This document shows, in pieces, positions 1-6,392 of a stretch of 64,000 bases of DNA (positions are counted from its first letter, which is position 1; every line of letters starts with the position of its first letter). Source of the stretch: Pontimonas salivibrio (GTDB lineage Bacteria; Actinomycetota; Actinomycetes; Actinomycetales; Microbacteriaceae); contig NZ_CP026923.1 of the NCBI RefSeq assembly GCF_002950575.1, positions 930,001 to 994,000 of the forward strand, given 5' to 3'. The notes under the pieces are model-generated. The model made no database searches, was not told where the DNA came from, and saw only the letters and a program-made list of their open reading frames with translations. Position numbers and translations under genes: made by a program.

Positions 1-69
1 GCGGGAATCGACACCATCGTCCACGGTGAAGAGGGCTACGCCCTTGAGGGCGAGAACCAGAACGCCTAA
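1..69 (+). CDS. C-terminal end of an unidentified protein (partial)
   Basis: An open frame enters from the left edge and ends with TAA at 67-69. Only 22 residues are visible, reading AGIDTIVHGEEGYALEGENQ plus two more, which is acidic and probably a flexible tail. I cannot assign a family from this. A strong hairpin follows directly, as expected at the end of a transcription unit. Confidence 0.6.
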   Translation, partial: AGIDTIVHGEEGYALEGENQNA

Positions 70-80
70 CCGTTTCGCAT

Positions 81-125
81 CACACACATATGAGGGGTCC
101 CCGTCGGGCCCCTCATATGTGTGTG
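81..125 (+). terminator. Perfect 17-bp hairpin after the first gene
   Basis: Bases 81-97 pair without mismatch with 109-125, and three further pairs (one G-T) can close the loop. No T-run follows, so this is a hairpin-only terminator of the sort common in high-GC actinobacteria. The perfect symmetry would let it work in both directions. Confidence 0.65.
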
Positions 126-214
126 TGAGGGGTGTCCTTCGATACTTGCCGGCCTAGTCGACCTTCCGGCAGTACGCTCGGGGCATACATCATTCTGTGT
201 GAGAAGGTTTCGAA

Positions 215-727
215 ATGCCGGCAATTGGACAGGCGCCACGTAAGAGTCGGCTTCGGTTGCTGATTGGTTTCGCCATTCTCTTGGCGTACAGCACACTCAT
301 TCTCTCCGTCACTCTCTCGCCCACCCAGATGGACGTGAATTATCAAAATGCGGTGTTGCGCCTCATCGAGGTCCTCCATCGCAATGGCGTCCCGACGTGG
401 TTTGGCTACGGGGAAGTCGAGTTTCTGGCGAACGTGGCGATGTTTGTGCCGTTTGGTTTCATTGTCGCGATTTTGCTCCCACAGCGGCTTTCCGCTTTGA
501 CGGTGTTAGTGGGTCCTGCTTTTTCTGCATTGATCGAAAATGTTCAGCGGGAGTTTCTGAGTGAACGGGTGGCCAGCCTGTATGACGTGTACGCCAATTC
601 CGCCGGTGCAATCATCGGGTTTTTTCTAGCTGCTACGCTCCGAGCCATTGTGCATTCCCGGGATCGAAAGATTGTGGCTCGAGCGATTTGGCAGTACGAG
701 CAGGGGCTTCGACCCACAGGGCGTTGA
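215..727 (+). CDS. VanZ family membrane protein
   Basis: A 170-residue membrane protein of the VanZ-like family, whose founder gives low-level teicoplanin resistance; the biochemical role of most members is unknown. It has about four membrane segments (near 17-35, 70-90, 93-112 and 128-150). The family signature FLANVAMFVPFG lies near residues 70-81, followed by the E-x2-Q-x4 and DVYANSAGA motifs near 110-133. GAGAAGG upstream of the ATG is a good ribosome site. The next gene is a glycosyltransferase and then a lipid-carrier transporter, so a cell-envelope role is plausible, but that is inference. Confidence 0.85.
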   Translation: MPAIGQAPRKSRLRLLIGFAILLAYSTLILSVTLSPTQMDVNYQNAVLRLIEVLHRNGVPTWFGYGEVEFLANVAMFVPFGFIVAILLPQRLSALTVLVGPAFSALIENVQREFLSERVASLYDVYANSAGAIIGFFLAATLRAIVHSRDRKIVARAIWQYEQGLRPTGR

Positions 728-798
728 GGCCAGCATCACCATCTGCCTTGGTCACCCCGGCCTACACTGAGGGCGTAGACGCCATAAGGAGAAGCACC

Positions 799-1743
799 AT
801 TTCCACACAATCACCCGTGCTGTTGCTGTCCTTCAACCGCCCAGATACAACCGCTGAAGTGTTAGCGACGCTCCAGCAGGCACAGCCACCTGAACTTTAT
901 GTGTTCAATGACGGTCCTCGCACGGGTGTTGAGGGCGAGGAACAGAAGGTTCAAGACACCCGGACGGTAATTGCCGAGATGGTGAATTGGAACCCCACAG
1001 TTCACTACCGTTACAACGACCAGAACCAGGGCCTTTTTGCGGGGGTCTCTGGAGCGCTGGATTGGTTTTTTTCCCACGTACCAGAGGGCATCATCTTGGA
1101 AGATGATTGTGTTCCACACCCAGACTTTTTTGGCTACTGCGATGAACTCCTCGAAAAGTATCGCGGCGACGAGCGAGTGTGGTGCATCTCTGGAGATAAC
1201 TCGGTCGATTTGCCCATCTCGCAGGGGGCAAGTTACGGCTTCATTCGCGATCCCTTGATTTGGGGTTGGGCTACGTGGGCCAGGGCCTGGAAATACTTCG
1301 ACCATGAGCTTTCGGGGTGGCCGGCCGTGAGGGGCAGCAAAACAGAGCGGAGTATGTACCCGGACCGTGTGGAGCGCCTCGTGCGCCGAAAAAGCTTTGA
1401 CCACTACTTCAACAGCGGTATCGATGCATGGGGCTATAAGTGGAAATTCACCGTGCACACCCACGGTGGGTTGGTCGCGGTTCCCAGGGTGAACTTGGTG
1501 AGCAACATTGGCTGGAACCGCCCAGACGCCACCCACACGTCGGGTAATTCCCTGCGGGCAGCCAAGGCAACTGCGGCAATTTTGCCGCTTGTGCACCCCA
1601 AAGACGTGGCGATCGACAAGGCGGCCGACCGCGAATGGGTTGAATCGCGGGGCCTCGGTGTCAAGAAGTACCGGTGGAGCTATCAGCTGAAAAAGCTGAT
1701 CGGAAAAATACGTCGAAGCATTGGTCGGATGTTGGGCCGATGA
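799..1743 (+). CDS. Glycosyltransferase, GT2/HlpA-like, probable AUU start
   Basis: About 314 residues, resembling the glycosyltransferases annotated as hemolytic protein HlpA-like. The N-terminus VLLLSFNRPDTT starts the nucleotide-sugar fold, E101-D102-D103 forms the metal-binding DXD-type motif, and WGWATWARAW is the acceptor-side signature. It probably transfers a sugar to a cell-surface glycan. The start is unusual. The frame is open from TTG 688 inside the vanZ gene, but the region before 799 has no homologous look. AAGGAG at 786-791 stands 7 nt before ATT at 799, making an AUU start the best fit; GTG 817 is the alternative and lacks a ribosome site. The stop overlaps the next start (ATGA), so the two are translationally coupled. 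Confidence 0.8.
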   Translation: MSTQSPVLLLSFNRPDTTAEVLATLQQAQPPELYVFNDGPRTGVEGEEQKVQDTRTVIAEMVNWNPTVHYRYNDQNQGLFAGVSGALDWFFSHVPEGIILEDDCVPHPDFFGYCDELLEKYRGDERVWCISGDNSVDLPISQGASYGFIRDPLIWGWATWARAWKYFDHELSGWPAVRGSKTERSMYPDRVERLVRRKSFDHYFNSGIDAWGYKWKFTVHTHGGLVAVPRVNLVSNIGWNRPDATHTSGNSLRAAKATAAILPLVHPKDVAIDKAADREWVESRGLGVKKYRWSYQLKKLIGKIRRSIGRMLGR

Positions 1744-2639
1744 GACTCATCCAGGCACGCCTACTCGACACCGTGCGGGGTGGGGCCATTGGTGTGGCAG
1801 AAATCATTCCGGGAGTGAGTGGTGGAACGGTTGCGCTGTTGGTGGGTATTTACGAGACCCTCATCTCCTCCGCCGCCGTCATTGTTCGGGCGTTTTTTTC
1901 TGTGTTTCAGCCCTCGAGCCGCCCGGAAAATTGGTTGGCGCTCCGCCAACTTCCATGGTGGCGACTCCTGGTAATCGCGGCGGGAATGCTGGTGGCCATT
2001 GTGGCAGCGGCGGCATTTATTGAGCCGTTGATTGAGCGTTTCCCCGAGCTCACCCGTGCATTCTTTGCGGGTCTGATTGTGGCATCCCTTGCCGTCCCGA
2101 TTCGAATGGTGGGGAGGCCCTTTGGGTTTAGTCGCCTTACAGTGGTGCTCACTGTGGGGGCCGCGGTGTTTCTCGTGTTGGGGCTCGCACCTCTGAACCA
2201 GGTCGACCCCCAGCCGTGGGTGGTTGTCGCTTCGGCTGCGTTAGCTGTCTGTGCGTTAGTTCTTCCGGGAGTGTCAGGGTCGTTCTTACTGCTGTCTTTA
2301 GGGCTGTACCAACCCACGCTCGCGGCAGTAAACGACCGCGATTTTGGCTACCTCGGCCTTTTTATTGCCGGGGCTATTGCCGGTTTGGCTTCTTTTGTTG
2401 TGGTGTTGCAGTGGCTGTTACGTCGAGCGCGGGCACTGACACTGACCGTGATGACCGGTCTGCTGCTGGGTTCGCTTCGCGCTTTGTGGCCGTGGCAGAC
2501 CGATGAGCGGGTCTTGTTGGCGCCCGCGACCGAACAGCTTCTGCCGGCGCTGCTGTGGGCAGGCCTCGGTGTCGCCATCGTCGTGGGCCTGATGGCGCTC
2601 CAGCGACTCCCGGCTAGTGCATCACAACCAACGGTTTAG
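1740..2639 (+). CDS. DUF368 family polyprenyl-phosphate transporter (PopT type)
   Basis: A 299-residue multi-pass membrane protein of the DUF368 family. Members have been shown to recycle undecaprenyl phosphate, the lipid carrier for peptidoglycan and surface glycans, across the membrane. The duplicated PGVSG motif is present: AEIIPGVSGGT near residues 20-30 and LPGVSGSF near 175-182, each next to hydrophobic re-entrant segments. An upstream in-frame start exists at 1674, but ATG 1740 overlaps the glycosyltransferase stop in the usual coupled manner and gives the standard N-terminus. Linkage to a glycosyltransferase fits the carrier-lipid role. Confidence 0.88.
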   Translation: MRLIQARLLDTVRGGAIGVAEIIPGVSGGTVALLVGIYETLISSAAVIVRAFFSVFQPSSRPENWLALRQLPWWRLLVIAAGMLVAIVAAAAFIEPLIERFPELTRAFFAGLIVASLAVPIRMVGRPFGFSRLTVVLTVGAAVFLVLGLAPLNQVDPQPWVVVASAALAVCALVLPGVSGSFLLLSLGLYQPTLAAVNDRDFGYLGLFIAGAIAGLASFVVVLQWLLRRARALTLTVMTGLLLGSLRALWPWQTDERVLLAPATEQLLPALLWAGLGVAIVVGLMALQRLPASASQPTV

Positions 2640-2827
2640 GCCCCGACGGGTTGTTCGGCCCAGTGGGACTCTTTCCAGGTCACTGGAGCGCCCACTTTCT
2701 CACGGCAGCCCTCAGGCATTAGTCCGGTGTGCCCGATCGTCCACACGTAAATCGCGGGGTAGAGGGGTGCTGGGTTTTGCCAGGCCTGTCGAGCCGCGGT
2801 GTTCCTGAGAAAGGCCTGCCGCCAGGC
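2636..2827 (-). pseudogene. Unrecognised small reading frame or 5'-truncated gene remnant
   Basis: The reverse strand is open for 63 codons between TAG at 2828-2830 and TAA at 2636-2638, and its stop overlaps the stop of the DUF368 gene. The translation has a protein-like composition, for instance PLYPAIYVWTIGHTGLMPEG, and codons with C or G in third position like its neighbours. There is no ATG near the upstream end. The first canonical start is GTG 2746, which would give 36 residues. It may be a short gene from 2746, a gene with an odd start, or a remnant. I do not recognise the family. Confidence 0.35.
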
Positions 2828-2829
2828 CT
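2812..2829 (+). repeat. Inverted repeat at the pgsA promoter
   Basis: AGGCCTG (2812-2818) and CAGGCCT (2823-2829) form a perfect 7-bp inverted repeat with a 4-nt loop. It abuts the -10 box of the following gene, so it could be an operator or a small transcript-end hairpin for the opposite strand. Confidence 0.4.
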
Positions 2830-2834
2830 AGACT
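2829..2834 (+). promoter_or_regulatory. -10 box (TAGACT) for a leaderless pgsA mRNA
   Basis: TAGACT ends 6 nt before GTG 2841, which puts the expected transcription start on the start codon. No usable Shine-Dalgarno sequence is present. Confidence 0.5.
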
Positions 2835-2840
2835 GAAGGT

Positions 2841-3464
2841 GTGCCAAATCGCGCTCGGGTGAGCAACCGGATTGTGACGATACCCAACCTCGTCAGCCTG
2901 GCTCGCCTCGCAGCGATTCCGGTCTTTTTGTCGCTTGTGTGGCGCGGTGATGACCTTATAGGGCTAATCGTGCTTGTTGTTGCCGTGTCGACCGATTTTG
3001 TCGACGGCGCACTCGCAAGGCGATTGGGCCAAGTGTCAGTGCTCGGGCAACTGCTGGACCCTTTAGCAGATCGGCTGTTCATTGCCGCCGTTGTGGTGGC
3101 GTTGACCATTCGCGACGTGGTGCCTCTGTGGGTTGTGCTGCTCGTGCTGGGACGTGATGTCCTTCTCGGGCTTGGCACGCTCTTCTTTAGACGCTTTGGG
3201 GTGGGTGTCTTACCGGTGAAGTGGATGGGTAAGTGGGCCACCTTCGCATTATTGTTCTCGCTGCCGCTGTTTCTCCTGGTAAATGTTTTTGAGGCACTCG
3301 CAATGTACGTCGCTCCCTTTGCGTGGGCTATAGCGTTTGCCGGCGTGGTCTTGTATTGGTGGGCAGGAATTTTGTATCTCCTGGACGCTGTGGGGATTGC
3401 CCGTACAGCGCGTGCAAGAGCCACCGGCGAGTCCGGTACGCTAGCACCCACGACGGAAGGCTAG
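2841..3464 (+). CDS. pgsA: CDP-alcohol phosphatidyltransferase (PgsA-like)
   Basis: A 207-residue integral membrane enzyme of the CDP-alcohol phosphatidyltransferase family, which replaces CMP on CDP-diacylglycerol with an alcohol such as glycerol-3-phosphate. The full metal-binding signature D-x2-DG-x2-AR-x8-G-x3-D-x3-D is present near residues 52-77 (DFVDGALARR to LLDPLAD), with hydrophobic segments on both sides. The next gene is garA, and mycobacterial pgsA2 also lies close to garA, which supports phosphatidylglycerophosphate synthase or a close relative. A cardiolipin-synthase-type role cannot be excluded. Start is GTG with a probable leaderless transcript. Confidence 0.82.
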   Translation: MPNRARVSNRIVTIPNLVSLARLAAIPVFLSLVWRGDDLIGLIVLVVAVSTDFVDGALARRLGQVSVLGQLLDPLADRLFIAAVVVALTIRDVVPLWVVLLVLGRDVLLGLGTLFFRRFGVGVLPVKWMGKWATFALLFSLPLFLLVNVFEALAMYVAPFAWAIAFAGVVLYWWAGILYLLDAVGIARTARARATGESGTLAPTTEG

Positions 3465-3467
3465 GCC

Positions 3468-3929
3468 ATGGTGGATCATTCTGAGGATGGGCAGGTTCCC
3501 TCCAATGACACCTCCAGCACTCAGCGTTTTGGGCCAGATTTTGAGTCGAAAATTCAGGCGTTAGAGAACGGCCTCAGTCTGGAAGAACAAGAAATTGTTC
3601 ACGCACTGCCGGCGGAATCTGCGCTGCTGATTGTGCGCCGGGGCCCTGGGGTGGGGGCGCGCTTCCTGCTGGACCAAGACCGAACAGTGGCCGGACGCCA
3701 CCCCGAAGCCGACATTTTCCTAGACGATGTCACCGTGTCGAGGCGCCACGCAGAATTTGTGCGTCACGGCAACTCATTTGAGGTGCGCGATATGGGTTCC
3801 CTCAACGGTACGTATTTTGATGGTGTCCTCATTGATCAAGCACTGTTGCATGAGGGTGCTGAAGTGCAGGTGGGGAAGTTTCGTATGACGTTTTATCCGT
3901 CTTCTCACAAGTCTGAGAGGGGCGCATAG
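3468..3929 (+). CDS. garA: FHA-domain regulator GarA/OdhI
   Basis: A 153-residue forkhead-associated protein. GarA/OdhI binds and inhibits 2-oxoglutarate dehydrogenase and binds glutamate dehydrogenase, and phosphorylation of an N-terminal threonine by a Pkn kinase releases the targets. The FHA core is textbook: AGRHPEADIFLDD, VSRRHAEF and GSLNGTYFDG between about residues 75 and 115. The N-terminal phospho-motif differs from the mycobacterial ETTSVFR: the aligned stretch reads TSSTQRF, leaving single separated threonines. It lies 3 bp after pgsA and directly before the FtsR-type gene, the conserved actinobacterial order. Confidence 0.92.
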   Translation: MVDHSEDGQVPSNDTSSTQRFGPDFESKIQALENGLSLEEQEIVHALPAESALLIVRRGPGVGARFLLDQDRTVAGRHPEADIFLDDVTVSRRHAEFVRHGNSFEVRDMGSLNGTYFDGVLIDQALLHEGAEVQVGKFRMTFYPSSHKSERGA

Positions 3930-4628
3930 GTGGCGGGGGCAACTTCGGCCACTCCAACGCCGTCGGGTCGTAATCTTTTATCAATTGGTCAAGTCTTACA
4001 GCGGCTCAACCCAGAATTTCCCGACCTTTCGCCGTCGAAGCTACGGTTTCTGGAAGATCGGGACCTCGTGAAGCCTGGGCGCACTCCTGCTGGCTATCGC
4101 ACTTACTCTCACGCCGATGTGGATCGTCTTCGGTTCATCTTGGGCCTTCAGCGAGATCATTACTTACCCTTGAAGGTCATCAAGTCATATTTGGATGAGT
4201 TGGATGCGGGTGGCTCTGCTGAGCTTCCCGGCGTCACGCGGGTCGTTCAACCGGTGGCGATAGGCCGCGTGAACGCTCTGGAGCGTGATGAGCTTATTTC
4301 CCGCAGCGGTGCCAGTAAGGATCTTGTTGACGAGGCAATTGCTCAGGGCCTGATTACGCCTGGCCCGCTTTTTGACCAGCACCAGTTGCGCGTCGTGGAG
4401 TCACTTGTTCAGGCTGAAAGCTTTGGTGTGACCCCCCGGCACTTGAGGGGCATGAGTCAGGCAGTCGCCCGTGAGGTCGACTTGGTATGCCACGCGGTAG
4501 ACGCAAAGAGCCAGAAGGACGCCCGAGCAAAACGTTCCAAACAGGAACTTCAACGGGAACTTGCCGACGTGGTCCAGCAGTTGCGCGTGGCCCTGGTGCG
4601 CCAAGCCTTGGAGGGGTTAGAGTCATAA
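3930..4628 (+). CDS. ftsR: MerR-family regulator FtsR (Rv1828 type)
   Basis: A 232-residue MerR regulator with an N-terminal winged-helix domain (about 16-92, including SKLRFLEDRDLVKPGRTPAG and a following DVDRL helix) and a C-terminal domain in place of a metal-binding one. It matches Rv1828 and the corynebacterial activator of ftsZ called FtsR in length, domain plan and position after garA. The GTG start follows the garA stop with no gap. A candidate FtsR site stands upstream of ftsZ in this window (33724-33740). In mycobacteria a DUF151 nuclease gene separates the two MerR genes; here it is missing. Confidence 0.85.
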   Translation: MAGATSATPTPSGRNLLSIGQVLQRLNPEFPDLSPSKLRFLEDRDLVKPGRTPAGYRTYSHADVDRLRFILGLQRDHYLPLKVIKSYLDELDAGGSAELPGVTRVVQPVAIGRVNALERDELISRSGASKDLVDEAIAQGLITPGPLFDQHQLRVVESLVQAESFGVTPRHLRGMSQAVAREVDLVCHAVDAKSQKDARAKRSKQELQRELADVVQQLRVALVRQALEGLES

Positions 4629-4639
4629 CAGGTGTAGCC

Positions 4640-4666
4640 GCCGACACGCCCGAGCGGGCTGTCGGC
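4640..4666 (+). terminator. Hairpin after ftsR
   Basis: GCCGACA (4640-4646) pairs perfectly with TGTCGGC (4660-4666), and an inner GCCC/GGGC stem (4648-4651 with 4656-4659) closes a GAGC loop. No T-run follows. It probably ends the pgsA-garA-ftsR unit. Confidence 0.5.
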
Positions 4667-4753
4667 TTCCAATCCCACTGTGGGTGGCATCGGTGGGTAC
4701 AGTGGGGGAGCTAGCCTAACTGTAAACTAGAAGATGAAGGTAGAGCGGTAGTG

Positions 4754-5302
4754 ATGGAATACACGCCTTCTGGCCATGGGACGCGTCCCGGAGATTTCCT
4801 CTTCACTGACGGTTTGCCAGAGCTCGACGCGGACCACGGTTATCGCGGTCAAGTAGCCGCCACAGCGGCGGGAATTAGCTATCGCCAGTTGGACTATTGG
4901 GCGCGAACAGGTCTCGTGGAGCCCACCATTAGAAACGCAGCAGGTTCGGGATCCCAACGTCTTTACGGATTCCGCGACATTTTGGTCTTGAAACTAGTCA
5001 AGCGCCTGCTGGATACCGGGATTTCTCTCCAACAAATCAGGGTTGCCATCGAACAGCTTCGAACCTCCGGTGTGGAAGATCTTGCACAAACCACGCTGAT
5101 GAGTGATGGAGCACGCGTCTACCTTTGTACCTCCAACGATGAAGTCATCGACCTGGTCTCACGCGGTCAAGGGGTCTTTGGAATCGCTGTCGGAAAAGTT
5201 CTTCGGGAAGTGGAATCCACTCTGGTCACAGCGGAGACCACTGACGCGACGCTTGACCCCCGAGATGAATTGGCCGCGAGGCGAAGCCGCCGAGCGAGCT
5301 AA
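4754..5302 (+). CDS. MerR-family regulator, McdR (Rv1830) type
   Basis: A 182-residue MerR regulator. The helix-turn-helix lies near residues 30-75, with the landmarks AAGISYRQLDYWARTGLV and RLYGFRDILVLKLVKRLLDTG, followed by a dimerisation helix and a short C-terminal domain. Position after garA-ftsR and overall length match mycobacterial Rv1830 (McdR), a regulator linked to cell division; McdR identity is inferred from family and synteny. GTG 4751 directly precedes ATG 4754, so the start could be either. TAAACT near 4721 could be its -10 box and GAAGG its ribosome site. Confidence 0.8.
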   Translation: MEYTPSGHGTRPGDFLFTDGLPELDADHGYRGQVAATAAGISYRQLDYWARTGLVEPTIRNAAGSGSQRLYGFRDILVLKLVKRLLDTGISLQQIRVAIEQLRTSGVEDLAQTTLMSDGARVYLCTSNDEVIDLVSRGQGVFGIAVGKVLREVESTLVTAETTDATLDPRDELAARRSRRAS

Positions 5303-5506
5303 CACGCTCTTTCACGGCAAGATAGTCAACCGATTGCGGCACTGACACTCATTTTTTTCTACCGGCTTGACTTCGAGCGCGAAAGTCAAACGGCCTGGTT
5401 CTCGGTTGGACCATGTGTCACCAGCGGTGCCCGCCGCTATAGATCCGCCACGGAGGTCAACTGGGCATCGGCGTGCCAGAAAGAGGGCGCCGCAGGAGCG
5501 GATTTC
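5303..5506. other. 204-bp intergenic gap between convergent genes
   Basis: This stretch separates the McdR-type gene from the reverse-strand ParA gene. It holds a run of seven T (5352-5358) after weak dyad symmetry, which may end the upstream unit, and an inverted repeat with TTGACTT (5367-5373) facing AAGTCAA (5383-5389). Open frames cross it on both strands but have no start codon or recognisable sequence, so no gene is called. Confidence 0.4.
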
Positions 5507-6304
5507 CTAGTTGCCCGGACCAATCGGAACGTCAGATTGAATACGCGCGAGAAGCGCGTCAAAAAGAGCTGCCGCTTCTTCAGCGGATTCCCCTGGCCAC
5601 AGGTGCACGGGCGTGGCCGAGCCTTGTGCTTGTTGCAACACGACGCGTTCTTGAAGTGGGGGTTCGATCACCCTGTTGCCAAACATTTCACGCATTTCAT
5701 CAATGCGGAACTGGTGCTCGATTGACTGCGGTCGAACGCGGTTAATCACGGCACCGAGAGCTTGCAATCGAGGCGACACCGCGCGCTGTAGCTCGTCAAC
5801 CGCTCGAAAAGCGCGTTGGGTGGCCGCAACAGAAAAAAGGCTCGGTTCGGTGACGACCAACACGCGGTCACTGGCAGTCCACGCCATCCGTGTGAGACCG
5901 TTGAGCGAAGGCGGGCAGTCCAGCAACACGAGGTCATAATCGGCTTCTAACTCAGCGAGAACCTCTTCCATTCGCCAAATTTCACGCTTTGTCAGCACTG
6001 GCGTATCGAACTGCATGTTCGCCGGCGAGCCCAACATCGCGTGAACGGTGCCACGGTGATTCTTGGTCCACCCGGACGGTGCAATCGCTTGACGGATGGT
6101 CTGCGGTTTTGGGTTCCCCAGGACGTGGGCAACAGTCAGATGATTGCCCATCACTACATCAAGGCCCGTGGACGCATCTGACTGTGGATCCATGTCGATG
6201 ACGAGTGTGCGCAGGCCCCGGGCAAAACCTGCAGATGCCACACCGAGGGTGACCGTAGTTTTACCGACGCCACCCTTAAGAGAACTCACACTGACCACGC
6301 GCAT
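5507..6304 (-). CDS. ParA/Soj family chromosome-partitioning ATPase
   Basis: A 265-residue ParA-type ATPase. The deviant Walker A motif KGGVGKTT occupies residues 10-17, with the switch motif DMDPQSDAS near 40 and Walker B LVLLDCPPS near 120. Such proteins form ATP-dependent dimers that position DNA or protein cargo. No ParB gene is adjacent, so it may be an orphan ParA that partners with something other than the origin region. Longer frames upstream exist, but ATG 6304 gives the canonical N-terminus MRVVSVSSLKGGVGKTT. TAAGCT on the reverse strand (6318-6313) lies 8 nt upstream, so the message may be leaderless. Divergent from pyc. Confidence 0.87.
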   Translation of the reverse strand: MRVVSVSSLKGGVGKTTVTLGVASAGFARGLRTLVIDMDPQSDASTGLDVVMGNHLTVAHVLGNPKPQTIRQAIAPSGWTKNHRGTVHAMLGSPANMQFDTPVLTKREIWRMEEVLAELEADYDLVLLDCPPSLNGLTRMAWTASDRVLVVTEPSLFSVAATQRAFRAVDELQRAVSPRLQALGAVINRVRPQSIEHQFRIDEMREMFGNRVIEPPLQERVVLQQAQGSATPVHLWPGESAEEAAALFDALLARIQSDVPIGPGN

Positions 6305-6325
6305 GTCACTACAGCTTAACCTCAG

Positions 6326-6331
6326 TAGGCT
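6326..6331 (+). promoter_or_regulatory. Candidate -10 box (TAGGCT) for pyc
   Basis: TAGGCT lies about 60 nt before the chosen GTG start of pyc and within 10 bp of the opposed ParA -10 candidate, making a compact divergent promoter region. Confidence 0.35.
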
Positions 6332-6392
6332 GGATACCGCGCCCTTCAGGGCGTGAGACCCGGTGTGTCGTATGCCAGAGGGGGCCCGAGGC

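Noticed and set aside
688-798. TTG 688 as start of the glycosyltransferase
   Set aside because: The extra 37 residues overlap vanZ and look unlike the family; a good ribosome site points to 799.
2828-3451. 207-residue reverse frame opposite pgsA
   Set aside because: Ser/Thr/Arg-rich shadow translation of a membrane-protein gene; the forward frame has the complete CDP-alcohol transferase signature.
5303-5506. Open frames in the gap after the McdR-type gene, including one continuing in frame past its stop
   Set aside because: No start codon, no repeat of family sequence and no conserved look; probably GC-rich chance openness.
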